Part shown: positions 1-9,719 of the stretch, piece by piece
Numbering within the stretch: the stretch's first letter is position 1
How the letters are laid out: the number at the start of each line of letters is the position of its first letter
From: Algiphilus aromaticivorans DG1253
GTDB lineage: Bacteria > Pseudomonadota > Gammaproteobacteria > Nevskiales > Nevskiaceae
Direction of reading: 5' to 3'
Length of the DNA stretch: 64,000 bases
NCBI RefSeq assembly: GCF_000733765.1
Contig: NZ_JPOG01000001.1
Location: 1,364,001-1,428,000, forward strand
The notes under the pieces: generated by a model
Database searches by the model: none
What the model saw: only the letters and a program-made list of their open reading frames with translations
Told to the model about the DNA's origin: nothing
Position numbers and translations under genes: made by a program

Positions 1-824
1 GCCTGCTGCGCCATCAGTGCGCGCTGCGGCCGCAGCTTTCGCCCTGCCTCTTCGAGTACGTCTACCTGGCGCGTCCCGACTCGGTGCTTGACGGTGTCTA
101 CGTCTACAAGGCGCGGCTGCGCATGGGCGAGAAGCTGGGAGACAAGCTGTTGCGCGAGTGGCCCGATCACGACATCGACGTAGTGATTCCCGTACCCGAA
201 TCCTCACGTACGGCCGCAGCCGAGATGGCCGGTCGGCTGGGCGTGAAGTATCGCGAAGGCTTCATCAAGAACCGTTACATCGGGCGCACCTTCATCATGC
301 CGGGGCAGGCCAAACGCAAGAAGAGCGTGCGCCAGAAGCTGAACCCCATCGACCTCGAGTTCTACGACAAGAACGTGCTGCTGGTCGACGACTCCATCGT
401 TCGCGGTACGACTTCGCGCGAGATCATCCAGATGGCCCGCGACGCCGGGGCGAAGAAGGTTTATTTCGCCTCTGCCGCGCCGCCGGTGCGCTTCCCGAAC
501 GTTTACGGCATCGACATGCCGACGGCCTCAGAGCTGGTGGCCAACGGCCTCAGCGAGGCGGAGATAGAAGAGGCGCTGGGTGCCGATCGTCTCGTCTTCC
601 AGGATCTGCAGGATCTGATGGATTCGGTGCGCGAGGGCAATGCCAAGCTGGAGCATTTCGACTGCTCTGTCTTCAACGGCGAGTACGTCACCAAGGACGT
701 CTCGCGCGACTATCTCGACCAGCTGGAACTCTTCCGTTCCGATGCGGCCAAAAACGGCCATTCGGAGAAGCCCGGCATGCCGATCGAGCTGCACAACTCT
801 GCCCATGGTGCCGCCCATGGCTGA
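1..824 (+). CDS. purF: Amidophosphoribosyltransferase, C-terminal part (5' end outside window)
   Basis: PurF catalyses the first step of purine synthesis, making phosphoribosylamine from PRPP and glutamine. The reading frame is open from base 3, giving 273 residues; the N-terminal glutaminase half with its catalytic Cys lies upstream of the window. Visible are the family segment [14 protein letters not shown] near the left edge and the PRPP-binding loop [14 protein letters not shown] (about bases 376-420). Family members are about 500 residues, so roughly the last 55% is present. The stop codon lies inside the start of metZ, the purF-metZ order known from Pseudomonas and relatives. Identity is secure; only completeness is limited. 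Confidence 0.97.
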   Translation, partial: LLRHQCALRPQLSPCLFEYVYLARPDSVLDGVYVYKARLRMGEKLGDKLLREWPDHDIDVVIPVPESSRTAAAEMAGRLGVKYREGFIKNRYIGRTFIMPGQAKRKKSVRQKLNPIDLEFYDKNVLLVDDSIVRGTTSREIIQMARDAGAKKVYFASAAPPVRFPNVYGIDMPTASELVANGLSEAEIEEALGADRLVFQDLQDLMDSVREGNAKLEHFDCSVFNGEYVTKDVSRDYLDQLELFRSDAAKNGHSEKPGMPIELHNSAHGAAHG

Positions 825-2004
825 CGACCCCGACCAGCCTCGCGCTTACGGCGCGGGCACGCTCGGCGTGCGCGCGGAGACGCTGCGCACACCCTGGCGC
901 GAGCACTCGCCGGCGATCTTCGCAACCTCCAGCTTCGTCTTTGATTCGGCCGCGCAGGCCGCCGAAATCTTCGCTGAGCGTGAGGCCGGCTACATCTATT
1001 CGCGCTTCACGAACCCGACGGTCGACGCCTTCGAGAAGCGGCTGGCAGCCATGGAAGGCGCCGAGGCGGGCATCGGCACGGCCTCCGGCATGAGCGCGAT
1101 CATGACGCTGTGTCTGGCGCTGTTGTCGGAAGGCGATCACGTCGTCGCTTCGCGCACGCTCTTCGGCTCTACGATCTCGCTCTTCGACAACATCCTGTCG
1201 CGCTTCGGCCTGCATTTCAGCTACGTCGATCCCTGCGATCTCGACGCTTGGCGCGATGCCTGCACGCCGGCTACACGCATGCTCTTCGTCGAGACGCCGA
1301 CCAACCCGCTCTGCGAGATCGTCGACATCGCCGGATTGGCGGCGATCGCGCGCGAGAAGCAGGCGCGGCTGGTGGTGGACAACTGCTTCCTGACGCCGGC
1401 GCTGCAGAAGCCACTGGCGCTGGGCGCGGATCTGGTCATGCATTCAGCCACCAAGTATCTGGACGGGCAGGGGCGCTGCGTGGGCGGCGCCATCGTCGGC
1501 GACGCCGAGACCGTTGCCGGCACGCTCTTCCGCTTCATGCGCACGGCCGGGCCCTGCATGAGCCCCTTTAATGCCTGGACCTTTCTGAAGGGCCTGGAGA
1601 CGCTGAAGGTGCGCATGGAGGCGCACGAAACTCGGGCCCAAGCGGTAGCCGAGGCGCTGCTGGCGCAGAACGCGGTGCAGCACGTCTACTATCCGGGGCT
1701 TCCGGAGCATCCGCAGCACGCGCTGGCCGCACGCCAGCAACGCGGCTTCGGCGGCATCGTCAGCTTCGATCTCTCCGATCAGGGCGCGGCCTGGCGCTTC
1801 ATCGACCGCCTGCAGCTCGCCTCCATCACGGCCAATCTCGGTGATACGAGGACTACCGTGACGCATCCGGCGTCGACCACGCATATGCGCATCGGCCCGG
1901 AAGCACGCGCGCGCGCCGGCATCGGTGACGGCCTGGTGCGCATCGCGGTGGGTCTGGAGGATGCCGAGGACCTGGTCGCAGATATTCGCGGCGCGCTGGC
2001 CTGA
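817..2004 (+). CDS. metZ: O-succinylhomoserine sulfhydrylase
   Basis: A PLP enzyme of the Cys/Met metabolism family, expected to make homocysteine directly from O-succinylhomoserine and sulfide. The 395 residues match the usual length. The PLP-binding lysine is K213 in [12 protein letters not shown], and the segments SRFTNPTV and [10 protein letters not shown] are family hallmarks. The ATG at 817 overlaps the purF stop by 8 bases; an in-frame ATG at 805 is an alternative, so the exact start is uncertain. No strong ribosome site precedes either, which suggests translational coupling to purF. MetZ rather than MetB is favoured by the purF neighbour and the DGQGR motif. A cystathionine gamma-synthase cannot be fully excluded from sequence. 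Confidence 0.93.
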   Translation: MADDPDQPRAYGAGTLGVRAETLRTPWREHSPAIFATSSFVFDSAAQAAEIFAEREAGYIYSRFTNPTVDAFEKRLAAMEGAEAGIGTASGMSAIMTLCLALLSEGDHVVASRTLFGSTISLFDNILSRFGLHFSYVDPCDLDAWRDACTPATRMLFVETPTNPLCEIVDIAGLAAIAREKQARLVVDNCFLTPALQKPLALGADLVMHSATKYLDGQGRCVGGAIVGDAETVAGTLFRFMRTAGPCMSPFNAWTFLKGLETLKVRMEAHETRAQAVAEALLAQNAVQHVYYPGLPEHPQHALAARQQRGFGGIVSFDLSDQGAAWRFIDRLQLASITANLGDTRTTVTHPASTTHMRIGPEARARAGIGDGLVRIAVGLEDAEDLVADIRGALA

Positions 2005-2005
2005 G

Positions 2006-2827
2006 ATGTCAGCCGCGGCCGCGCGCCCGCAGTACGAGGCCGCGTGCACCGCGCTGCTGAGCGCCGACCCCGCCGACAAGTGCGCGCGCGTCGCAGCCCT
2101 CGATGCCGAGGCCGTGCCAGTACTCTCCGACGATCCGGCCTCGGCCCTGGCTGAAGCGCCCGGACGGCCCGAGCGCCCGGTTCTGCTGCACCCGCGCGAG
2201 GTTCCTCAGCGCGGACTGGGCAGCGAGGTGGGACGCATCGCGCTGCTGCACGCCGTGGCACACATCGAATTCAACGCCATCAATCTGGCACTGGATGCGA
2301 CGCTGCGCTTTCCCGACATGCCCGACGACTACTACCGCGACTGGCTGTCCGTGGCAGTCGATGAGGCTCGGCATTTCTGCATGCTGCGCGAGCGCTTGCG
2401 CGAGCATGGTGTCGACTACGGCGATCTCCCGGCGCACAACGGTCTGTGGGAAATGGCCGAGAAAACGGCCCACGACGTCCTGCACCGAATGGCGCTGGTG
2501 CCGCGCGTACTGGAAGCGCGCGGCCTCGACGTCACGCCCGGCATGATCGCGCGCCTGAAGCAGGCCGGCGACACACGCAGCGCCGGCATCCTGGAAGTGA
2601 TCCTCGAAGAAGAGGTCCGGCACGTGGCCATTGGAACGCGCTGGTTCCGCTTCAGCTGCGATCTTCGCGGTCTCGAGGCCGGTCCCACTTTCGAGGCACT
2701 TCTGCTGCGTTACGACACTGGCGTGCGCGCCCCACTCAATCTCGAGGCACGTCAGCGCGCAGGTTTTTCCGCGGATGAACTCAGGCGGCTCGACCCCGAA
2801 GGCGCCAACCGCATCGGGTTTGCCTAG
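2006..2827 (+). CDS. DUF455 family ferritin-like protein
   Basis: A 273-residue protein of the DUF455 family, whose biochemical role is not established. It begins one base after the metZ stop, so it is probably in the same transcript. The helical core carries a ferritin-like di-metal ligand pattern: E88, E120-x-x-H123, E170 and E203-x-x-H206, spaced as two EX2H helix pairs. The first ~60 residues, rich in Ala, Asp and Pro, are less conserved in appearance. MiaE-type tRNA hydroxylases share this fold, so a diiron oxidase or hydroxylase role is possible but is inference. Its stop codon overlaps by two bases the stop of the convergent gene. Confidence 0.8.
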   Translation: MSAAAARPQYEAACTALLSADPADKCARVAALDAEAVPVLSDDPASALAEAPGRPERPVLLHPREVPQRGLGSEVGRIALLHAVAHIEFNAINLALDATLRFPDMPDDYYRDWLSVAVDEARHFCMLRERLREHGVDYGDLPAHNGLWEMAEKTAHDVLHRMALVPRVLEARGLDVTPGMIARLKQAGDTRSAGILEVILEEEVRHVAIGTRWFRFSCDLRGLEAGPTFEALLLRYDTGVRAPLNLEARQRAGFSADELRRLDPEGANRIGFA

Positions 2828-4836
2828 TTGTCCTGCTGCTCGGGTACGCGTGTATCCACAAGGCGCGGATGCCCGATGCTGACTGTATCCATGGTGACCT
2901 CTGCCGTTCCGGTCTGAACACCCAGCGCCAACAACAGCGGGTCGATCAGCGTGGCGACCAGCCCGTTGACGACGTCGAGCAGGCCATCGATGAGATTCGT
3001 AACAGCGGTGGTCAGGGCTGCTAATAGATCACCAACCAGACCTACAAGGCCGCTGCCGTCGACTTTCTCGACATCTACGCCCATGGCGATGTTTATGTTG
3101 GTGGCCGCGCCGACCTGCTGCGGATTGTCCGGGCTGGGGGGCGCATCGGGCGCACCCTCGGCACGCCATACGGGCGGATGCCAATCCGGAATGGGGTTCC
3201 CAGCGTCGTCGGTCTCTACGCGCTGGAAGTCGCGGATTTCGTTCAGCGCAATCGGGTTCACGGCACCGCCGACACTGATGGTGGTCAGGTCCAGTGCGAT
3301 ATCAATGGTCGCGGAGCCTGCGCTGACGCCCGGAAGACAGAGCAGCCCTAACAAGGCTGGGCAGCTACCATCAATTTCAACTTGCGCCAACTGGATGCGT
3401 TTCTCGCTGCCGCTGTCGTCCAGCGGCGCGCCGTCGAAGGCGCCACCCGTAAAGCTGCCCACGCGCACTTCAGCCGTGCTCGGCTCTGCGCTCAGCGCTG
3501 CCACTGGCAAACCATCGTTGATGCCTTGCCGCGGGCAATCGAGCCGGTCCAGCCAGGCGCGCGCCTTGCCAGCTTCGACATCGATACCGATATTTAGAGG
3601 CGGAGACAAGGTATCGATGTCAATTGTGATGCCGGTCAGGACACCGATCAGTCCGAATATGATGTCGTTGAGAATGTCGTCGAGAACGCCGCTCAGTCCG
3701 GTGAGCAGCGCACCACCGGCGATGCGCACACCCAGTGTTAGCTGAGCCGTTTCGGCCATGGCCTGACCGGGTCTGCCCATGCCACTGAATTGCGGGCCTT
3801 CTAGTACCTTCAGGAAAACGCCAATGTCGGCTATTCCGGGGACGCTTAGGTTGATTGGCAGCTGTATCGGTGTGGTGCCGCTGGCGTCCGCCTTGGCGCT
3901 TTGGCCAAGTGCAAGGAGCAGATCAAAGAGATTGATCAGTGGAGCATTTGGCGTGTCCGCGCTGATGTCGTCGAAGAGCTCACCCATGGGCACGGCGCTG
4001 CCTTCCGCGGCGCCAGCAAGACTATCCAGCAGAGCCACAACCGTTCCGCTGGCGGTAGCACTCAGCGCGCCCGAAAGATCTGAGAGCACGTCGGGCAGCA
4101 ACGGGTTCATGAGCGATAGGGCCACCGGATCGGAGAGATCTGCCACTCGCACGCCCAGCGCAGTGGCAAGTTGAGCGACCGTGACGCTGGTTTCCAGCAG
4201 ACCTGAGGAAGCGCTGGCGACATCCAGAGCGATCACTGAGTTCTGGCAGGCGGTGTCGCCGGTCGGGCAGATCAGGCCTCCGATCACTGCATTGAGCAGG
4301 CCGTCGTCCACGGAGGCAAGGGTCGATCCCAAATAGAAGCTGCCTGCCGCAGGTTGCATGGCCGTTGCGGAAGCTCGCATCCGCTGCGAGCCAGCGGATG
4401 CGCCCCGCGGAAAAAGTGAGGCCGGCAGGTCCCGCGCCACCGTCACGCGTACGGCTGAAGCGGTCTCCATAGGCTCTGCTATCAGCTCACGGAAGCTGCT
4501 TTCTTCATCGCTGATGATGCGCCCGGCCGTGACCGTCAGATTCTCGGCGTCGATGTCTTCCAGCCCGTTGCGGGCGAGGCTCTGGCTAGCCGCGGCTTCA
4601 AGCTCGCCCTGTGTCGGCACCTCCGTCGCCGAGCAAGACGACACACGTCGGACGCTGTCGAGGGCCGCGATATCGGCCTGCTTCTGCAACTGCTGTTGGG
4701 CCAGATAGAGCCGGCCGATATCAATGACCAGCGTGGTGGCGGCCAGCATGGCGACCAAGGCGATGCCGGCGAATACAGCGGCCGCACCACGTTGCTGCGA
4801 ACGCTTCTGGAGCGAGCCGATGGCTTCCCTGCGCAT
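2824..4836 (-). CDS. TadG-like secreted or membrane-anchored protein
   Basis: A 670-residue protein whose N-terminus resembles TadE/TadG pilus-assembly proteins: a short basic region with QQRGAAAVFAG, one transmembrane helix (about residues 17-40), then IDIGRLYLAQQQLQKQAD and an A-rich helix. The remaining ~600 residues are probably exported. They are rich in Asp, Gly and Leu, with repeated amphipathic Leu-rich stretches and about six Cys, and I recognise no von Willebrand domain there. The start at 4836 is chosen because GGAGG lies about seven bases upstream; an upstream in-frame ATG at 4881 is possible. No tad secretion genes are nearby, so function is unknown. Base composition looks somewhat less GC-rich than its neighbours. 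Confidence 0.7.
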   Translation of the reverse strand: MRREAIGSLQKRSQQRGAAAVFAGIALVAMLAATTLVIDIGRLYLAQQQLQKQADIAALDSVRRVSSCSATEVPTQGELEAAASQSLARNGLEDIDAENLTVTAGRIISDEESSFRELIAEPMETASAVRVTVARDLPASLFPRGASAGSQRMRASATAMQPAAGSFYLGSTLASVDDGLLNAVIGGLICPTGDTACQNSVIALDVASASSGLLETSVTVAQLATALGVRVADLSDPVALSLMNPLLPDVLSDLSGALSATASGTVVALLDSLAGAAEGSAVPMGELFDDISADTPNAPLINLFDLLLALGQSAKADASGTTPIQLPINLSVPGIADIGVFLKVLEGPQFSGMGRPGQAMAETAQLTLGVRIAGGALLTGLSGVLDDILNDIIFGLIGVLTGITIDIDTLSPPLNIGIDVEAGKARAWLDRLDCPRQGINDGLPVAALSAEPSTAEVRVGSFTGGAFDGAPLDDSGSEKRIQLAQVEIDGSCPALLGLLCLPGVSAGSATIDIALDLTTISVGGAVNPIALNEIRDFQRVETDDAGNPIPDWHPPVWRAEGAPDAPPSPDNPQQVGAATNINIAMGVDVEKVDGSGLVGLVGDLLAALTTAVTNLIDGLLDVVNGLVATLIDPLLLALGVQTGTAEVTMDTVSIGHPRLVDTRVPEQQDN

Positions 4837-4914
4837 GACCGCCTCCGCTAATGAGAATCTGCGCCCAGAGTCGCATTGCATGAGTCAGGCATCGCCTTCC
4901 TGGCGACGGGCGGT

Positions 4915-5643
4915 TCAGTTCAGCTGATATTCGGCCAGACCGCCCCTGGTGGCCAGCAGATAGCGGTGCTCACCCGGGCGCCAGTCCGGCAGGACGATGC
5001 GCTCGCCGCCCGCGTGGCGGTGTCTCGCCGGACGATGGGTGTGGCCGTGAATGATGCGGGTGGCGCCATGGACGCGAAAGGCCTGTTCTACGGCATCTGT
5101 CTGCACATCGAGCAGGTCTTCGGGCATCCGGCGCTGACCCTGGCTGCTGCGCGTGCGCAGGCGTCGCGCGATCCGCCGACGCAGCGCCGCAGGCAGGTGC
5201 AGGAAGCCCTTCTGTGCAATCGGGTTGTGCGCGAAGCGCCGCCAACGCTGGTAGGCCGCGTCCTGCGTGCACCACTGGTCGCCGTGTGACAGCAGCGCCG
5301 GGCCATCGGGAAGCTGCACGGTAACCGGATCGGGCAAGGCGATGACGCCGTGTCGTGCCTGCGTGGTGGGGTCGAGCAGCAGATCGCGATTGCCGGCGAT
5401 GAAGTAGATACGCGTGCCGGCGGCGGCGCGAGCGGCCAGCGCCGCCAGCACGGGGCGATGATCGGGGCCCGATACATCCTCGCCCAGCCAGTACTCGAAG
5501 ATGTCGCCGAGCAGATAGATCGCGTCCACCGCGCGGCCGGGGCCTTCGAGCATCGCCAGGAATGCGTTGCGGTACTCGGAGGCGCCGGCCGGCAGATGAA
5601 TATCGGAGACCAACAGCGCTGTGTTGTGGCGAGTAGCCGTCAT
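4915..5643 (-). CDS. lpxH: UDP-2,3-diacylglucosamine diphosphatase
   Basis: LpxH hydrolyses UDP-2,3-diacylglucosamine to lipid X in lipid A synthesis, at the cytoplasmic face of the inner membrane. The 242 residues carry calcineurin-like metallophosphatase motifs in order: D14-x-H16 (SDIHLP), D47 ([11 protein letters not shown]), N85 (GNRD), H120 (SHGD) and HGHTHRP near residue 196. The FEYWLGED segment and length fit LpxH rather than LpxI or LpxG. The ATG overlaps the stop of the upstream cyclophilin gene as ATGA, indicating coupled translation in a dusA-cyclophilin-lpxH unit; the cyclophilin-lpxH pairing is common in gammaproteobacteria. Confidence 0.95.
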   Translation of the reverse strand: MTATRHNTALLVSDIHLPAGASEYRNAFLAMLEGPGRAVDAIYLLGDIFEYWLGEDVSGPDHRPVLAALAARAAAGTRIYFIAGNRDLLLDPTTQARHGVIALPDPVTVQLPDGPALLSHGDQWCTQDAAYQRWRRFAHNPIAQKGFLHLPAALRRRIARRLRTRSSQGQRRMPEDLLDVQTDAVEQAFRVHGATRIIHGHTHRPARHRHAGGERIVLPDWRPGEHRYLLATRGGLAEYQLN

Positions 5644-6206
5644 TCCTTCCCGGCCAGGATCTCCACGCGCTCGATGACGACGGCTTCCAGGGGAACATCA
5701 GCGTGGCCGCTGCGGCGACCCGTGGGTACGGCAGCAATGCGGTCGACGACATCCATGCCATCGGTGACGCGGCCGAAGACGGCGTAGCCGTGCGGATCAA
5801 CGCCGCCTGGATTGAGGAAGTCGTTGTCCTTGAGATTGATGAAGAACTGGCTCGTCGCCGAGTTCGGCGCACTGGTACGTGCCATGGCGAGGCTGCCGCG
5901 CTCGTTGTCGAGCTTGTTGCCAGCCTCGTTGGCGATGGGCGAGCGCGTCGGTCGTTGCTGCATGTCGGGGTCCATGCCACCACCCTGGATCATGAAGTCC
6001 GGGATGACGCGGTGAAAGACGGTGCCGTCGTAATGGCCGTCGCGGGCGTACTGCAGGAAGTTCTCGACGCTGGCGGGCGCCTCGTCGGGCGCCAGGGCGA
6101 CGGTGATGGCGCCTTCGCTGGTATGCAGCACGACAGAGGGTGCGGCCCCGGCACCGGCTGCGGCGGTGCCCATGGAAGCGGCGGCGAGGATGTGACGGAT
6201 CTTCAT
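5640..6206 (-). CDS. Peptidylprolyl cis-trans isomerase, cyclophilin type, with signal peptide
   Basis: A 188-residue cyclophilin. An N-terminal signal peptide (basic MKIRH, then an Ala-rich core, likely cleavage near GAGAAPS) points to the periplasm, like E. coli PpiA. The catalytic core shows [13 protein letters not shown], where the Arg is the active-site residue, and [10 protein letters not shown], both standard for the family. The start at 6206 forms ATGA with the stop of dusA, and the gene's own stop forms ATGA with lpxH. Longer readings of the frame lack a convincing start. Expected role: folding of exported proteins. Confidence 0.93.
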   Translation of the reverse strand: MKIRHILAAASMGTAAAGAGAAPSVVLHTSEGAITVALAPDEAPASVENFLQYARDGHYDGTVFHRVIPDFMIQGGGMDPDMQQRPTRSPIANEAGNKLDNERGSLAMARTSAPNSATSQFFINLKDNDFLNPGGVDPHGYAVFGRVTDGMDVVDRIAAVPTGRRSGHADVPLEAVVIERVEILAGKE

Positions 6207-7231
6207 GCGGGGAGGGTCTCGGTGATGGGCGCCGATGGCGCGGAAAGGGGGTGTGGCACATCGCGCATGAGCGCAATGGCCTCGTCGATGAGGGCTGTGC
6301 CGTCGTCGCGACGGGTGGCTTCGCCGAGCAGGCGCCGAAAGGCGCGGCCGCGTGGCTGCCCGCGGTAAAGCCCGAGCATGTGGCGGGTTATGGCATGCAC
6401 GCGCGTGCCGGCGGCCTGCTCGCGGGCGATATAGTCGCGCATGCGCAGCAGCACGGCCTCGCGGGTGGCTGTGGGCGGTGTGCTGGCGTAGAGGCATTCG
6501 TCGACGTCGTGCAGCAGCCAGGGGTCGTCGATGGCGGTGCGGCCGAGCATGACGCCGTCGAGCGCCCCCAGCTGTGTGCAGGCGGTATCCAGCGTATCGA
6601 GCCCGCCGTTGATGACCACGCGCAGGTCCGGCCGCGCCGCGGCGAGCGCGTGTACGCGCTCGTAGACCAGGGGTGGAATCTCGCGATTCTGCTTCGGTGA
6701 CAGACCCTTCAGCCAGGCCTTGCGCGCGTGCACGATGAGCAGCTCGCAGCCGGCGGCAGCGACGGCATCCGCGAAGTCAGTGAGGAAGGCGGGTTCGTCC
6801 TGTTCGTCGACGCCGATGCGGCATTTCACGGTGACGGGCAGGCGCGTCGCGGCGCGCATGGCGGCCACGCAATCGGCGACCAGCGCGGGTTCGCGCATCA
6901 GGCAGGCGCCGAAGCCGCCACCTTGAACCCGGTCGGAGGGGCAGCCACAGTTGAGATTGACCTCGTCGTAGCCCCAGTCCTCGGCCATCGCGGCGCAGTG
7001 CGCCAGCGCGGCCGGGTCGCTGCCGCCGAGCTGCAGCGCCACCGGGTGCTCGGCCGCGTCGAAAGCGAGATGTCGATGCGCGTCGCCGTGCAACAACGCG
7101 CCGGTGGTGACCATTTCGGTATACAGCCGCGCGCGCGCGCTGATCTGCCGCAGGAAGTAGCGGCAGTGGCGATCCGTGTGCTCCATCATGGGTGCGACAC
7201 AGAATCGATGAGAGAGGGCGCTGGCGCTCAT
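6203..7231 (-). CDS. dusA: tRNA-dihydrouridine(20/20a) synthase
   Basis: A flavin enzyme reducing uridine to dihydrouridine at tRNA positions 20/20a. The 342 residues show the DusA start [13 protein letters not shown], the catalytic segment [11 protein letters not shown] (C97 expected to be the general acid) and [10 protein letters not shown]. The start at 7231 was chosen where homology begins; the frame runs further upstream without family resemblance. DusA rather than DusB/C is supported by the first motif. Head gene of a tight minus-strand unit with the cyclophilin and lpxH, divergent from the hydroquinone reductase gene across 73 bases. Confidence 0.95.
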   Translation of the reverse strand: MSASALSHRFCVAPMMEHTDRHCRYFLRQISARARLYTEMVTTGALLHGDAHRHLAFDAAEHPVALQLGGSDPAALAHCAAMAEDWGYDEVNLNCGCPSDRVQGGGFGACLMREPALVADCVAAMRAATRLPVTVKCRIGVDEQDEPAFLTDFADAVAAAGCELLIVHARKAWLKGLSPKQNREIPPLVYERVHALAAARPDLRVVINGGLDTLDTACTQLGALDGVMLGRTAIDDPWLLHDVDECLYASTPPTATREAVLLRMRDYIAREQAAGTRVHAITRHMLGLYRGQPRGRAFRRLLGEATRRDDGTALIDEAIALMRDVPHPLSAPSAPITETLPA

Positions 7232-7304
7232 GTCGCTATTGTAGCGGGCGGTGGCGCCGGGGCCTTCAATCTCCCGGTATCGACCAACCTCATAGGAGCA
7301 GATC

Positions 7305-8243
7305 ATGGGCAGGCTCGTTGACGGCGTTTGGTACGACGAGTGGTACGACACCGAGAGCACCGGCGGTGCCTTCCGACGCGAGGATGCGGGCTTCCGCCAT
7401 TGGGTGACCGCCGATGGCAGCCCGGGACCGAGCGGCGAGGGCGGCTTCGCCGCCGAATCCGGTCGCTATCACCTCTATGTCTCGATGGCCTGCCCGTGGG
7501 CGCACCGCACGCTGATCTTCCGCAAGATCAAGGCGCTGGAGCCGCACATCGGTGTCACGGTGGTGCATCCGCACATGCTGAGCAACGGCTGGGAGTATCG
7601 GCCGGAGCCCGAGCCGCTGCACGGCTATCACTTTCATTACCAGCTCTATACACACGTCAAGCCGGACTACAGCGGACGCGTGACCGTGCCGGTGCTGTGG
7701 GACAAGCAGCGCGACACCATCGTCTCGAACGAGTCGGCCGAGATCATCCGGATGTTTAACAGCGCCTTCGACGACATCACCGGTAATCGCGACGACTATT
7801 ATCCCGAGGCGCTGCGCGGCGACATCGATTCGATCAATGGCCTCGTCTACGACAGCGTCAACAATGGCGTTTATCGCTGCGGCTTCGCGACAACCCAGGA
7901 AGCCTACGAGAAGCCCTTCCACGAACTCTTCGGCGCGCTCGACGAGCTGGAGGCGCGGCTGCAGGCGCAGCGCTGGCTATGCGGCGAGCATCTGACCGAG
8001 GCGGACTGGCGGCTGTTCACCACGCTGATGCGCTTCGACGCCGTCTACTATGGCCACTTCAAGTGCAACAAGCGGCGCATCCGTGACTACCCGGCGCTGT
8101 ATCGCTATCTGCACGCGCTGCTGGCTGTGCCGGGTGTCTCCGAAACGGTGGATCTGGAGCAGTGCAAACAGCATTACTACTACAGCCACGCGACGATCAA
8201 TCCAACGCGCGTGGTGCCGCTGGGCCCGGATCCTCTCGTCTAA
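7305..8243 (+). CDS. yqjG: Glutathionyl-hydroquinone reductase (Xi-class glutathione transferase)
   Basis: This cytoplasmic enzyme removes glutathione from glutathionyl-hydroquinones using a second glutathione, protecting against quinone stress. The 312-residue protein carries the catalytic C63 in MACPWAHR, the family's CPWAH signature, and HPHMLSNGWEY downstream. An AGGAG ribosome site lies seven bases before the ATG. It stands alone on the plus strand and ends five bases from the convergent phosphorylase gene. Length and motifs are typical of the YqjG/PcpF group. Confidence 0.94.
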   Translation: MGRLVDGVWYDEWYDTESTGGAFRREDAGFRHWVTADGSPGPSGEGGFAAESGRYHLYVSMACPWAHRTLIFRKIKALEPHIGVTVVHPHMLSNGWEYRPEPEPLHGYHFHYQLYTHVKPDYSGRVTVPVLWDKQRDTIVSNESAEIIRMFNSAFDDITGNRDDYYPEALRGDIDSINGLVYDSVNNGVYRCGFATTQEAYEKPFHELFGALDELEARLQAQRWLCGEHLTEADWRLFTTLMRFDAVYYGHFKCNKRRIRDYPALYRYLHALLAVPGVSETVDLEQCKQHYYYSHATINPTRVVPLGPDPLV

Positions 8244-8248
8244 GACTC

Positions 8249-9691
8249 TCAGAAGATGCGTGAGATCATCCGGCCGGTGCGCTCATCGCGGTAGCGCACG
8301 GTGGTTTTCTTGAAATTGAGGTCGACGAAGAGCAGGGCCTTCGCGTCGCCGTTCTTCCACTGCATGCTGACGCTGGTGTCATTCGAATAGACCAACTCGA
8401 ACGTGCCGCGAAAGGCCGGATGCGAGCAGCGGAATTCCAGAAGCTGGATCAGTCGACGCACTACCGGCTTCTCGGTGGCCTCGGCCACCGCTTCCAGGTC
8501 GAAATAGGTGCGATTGATGTCGCGCAGCTCGCCGGTGTGCTCCATCAATTCCTCGTCATTGGTGCCCGCGAGCAGACCGACGTAGTAGATCTGCGGAATG
8601 CCTGGCGCGAAGAGCTGGATGGCGCGCGCGGCAATATAGGCGTCGTCGTTCTGCTTGAGGGCGTCGTAGAAGGTGCAGGTAAGCTGATAGATCGCCCCCA
8701 CGCTGTGCACATTTGCCGCTGATCGCCGCAGGATCGGATCGGCGCTGCGCTGCGAGACATTGTCGATGACGGCCTGGATCTTGTCGGCAGGCAGGATGCC
8801 CTCGACGTCCGGAATGCAGATGCCGTCGTGGGTGTCCAGCACCGTGATCTGGTTGCGCGGGCAGACGCGCAGCCAGTTCTTCAGATGCACGCTGTTGGCA
8901 TCGAGCAGGGAGTAGAGCAACAGCGGCGGCAGCGCAAAGCCGTAGGGCCGCATCCCGCGCATGCCGATGGCGAACTGGTAGCTGGAATGGTCGTGCACCT
9001 CGGGCAGCACTTCGGCGCCCATGCGGTTGGCGGTGCGGTGAAACCAACCCAGGATGTCGTAGACATCGGGCTCGACCAGGAAGCAGCTCGTGCCGATCTT
9101 CTTGGTGGTGTAGCCGAAGGCATCGAGCCGGAACAGCTTGACGCCATGACCGGTCATGACGCGGAGGTTTTCCTCCATGAAATCGTAGGTCGCCTCGGCG
9201 TCGTAATTCAGGTCGACCTGCTTCTCGGTGAAGGTGCACCAGACGCGCTTCTTCTCGCCATTGGCCAGGGTAACCTCGCGGAAGGGCTCCTTCTCCTTGC
9301 GAATGTGGATCTTCGCGAGGTCGTCGGATGTGATCTCGCCGAGGGCGTCAACGTCGACGAAGAGCTCGGCGTAGCGGCTGTCGCGGCCGTTGGCCAGGAA
9401 ATCCTTGAACTCTGGCGATTCGTCGGCGATGTGATTCAGCACCAGATCCAGGCAGAGGTCGTACTCGGCAGCCAGTGCCTCGACTTCCTCCCAGCTGCCG
9501 TAGCGCGGGTCGATCTCGCGATGCGTCAATGGCGAAAACCCACCGTCGGCATTGGAGGGAAAGGGCGGCAGCAGGTGCACGCCGCCGAAGCAGCGCGGGA
9601 AATGCTCGCGCATCACCTTGTGCAGGTCGCTGATGCTGCTGCCCATCCGGTCCGGATAGGCGATGAGGTGAGGCAGGTTGCGCAGGATCAT
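8249..9691 (-). CDS. GH13 subfamily 18 sugar phosphorylase (sucrose phosphorylase-like)
   Basis: A 480-residue alpha-retaining glucoside phosphorylase, which would split an alpha-glucoside with phosphate to glucose 1-phosphate. Predicted catalytic residues sit almost exactly where they do in Bifidobacterium sucrose phosphorylase: nucleophile D190 (FRLDAFGY), acid/base E231 (LPEVHDH) and D289 (LDTHDGI). FALPPLLLYSLL and the C-terminal PQIYYVGLLAGTND are also shared. The acceptor-side loop around residues 125-150 differs from sucrose phosphorylase, so the substrate may be sucrose, sucrose 6-phosphate, glucosylglycerol or glucosylglycerate; all four activities occur in GH13_18. It is last in a five-gene minus-strand cluster, 28 bases after the SDR. 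The ribosome site is weak. Confidence 0.9.
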   Translation of the reverse strand: MILRNLPHLIAYPDRMGSSISDLHKVMREHFPRCFGGVHLLPPFPSNADGGFSPLTHREIDPRYGSWEEVEALAAEYDLCLDLVLNHIADESPEFKDFLANGRDSRYAELFVDVDALGEITSDDLAKIHIRKEKEPFREVTLANGEKKRVWCTFTEKQVDLNYDAEATYDFMEENLRVMTGHGVKLFRLDAFGYTTKKIGTSCFLVEPDVYDILGWFHRTANRMGAEVLPEVHDHSSYQFAIGMRGMRPYGFALPPLLLYSLLDANSVHLKNWLRVCPRNQITVLDTHDGICIPDVEGILPADKIQAVIDNVSQRSADPILRRSAANVHSVGAIYQLTCTFYDALKQNDDAYIAARAIQLFAPGIPQIYYVGLLAGTNDEELMEHTGELRDINRTYFDLEAVAEATEKPVVRRLIQLLEFRCSHPAFRGTFELVYSNDTSVSMQWKNGDAKALLFVDLNFKKTTVRYRDERTGRMISRIF

Positions 9692-9719
9692 GGGCGAGGA
9701 ATGTGGGATGGAATGGGGG

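Noticed and set aside
688-2623. Long minus-strand frames opposite metZ and the DUF455 gene
   Set aside because: Arg/Ala-rich shadow translations with no family resemblance; the plus strand carries well-supported genes.
4876-5289. 137-codon plus-strand frame opposite lpxH
   Set aside because: Antisense to a clearly conserved lpxH, with no ribosome site or motif.
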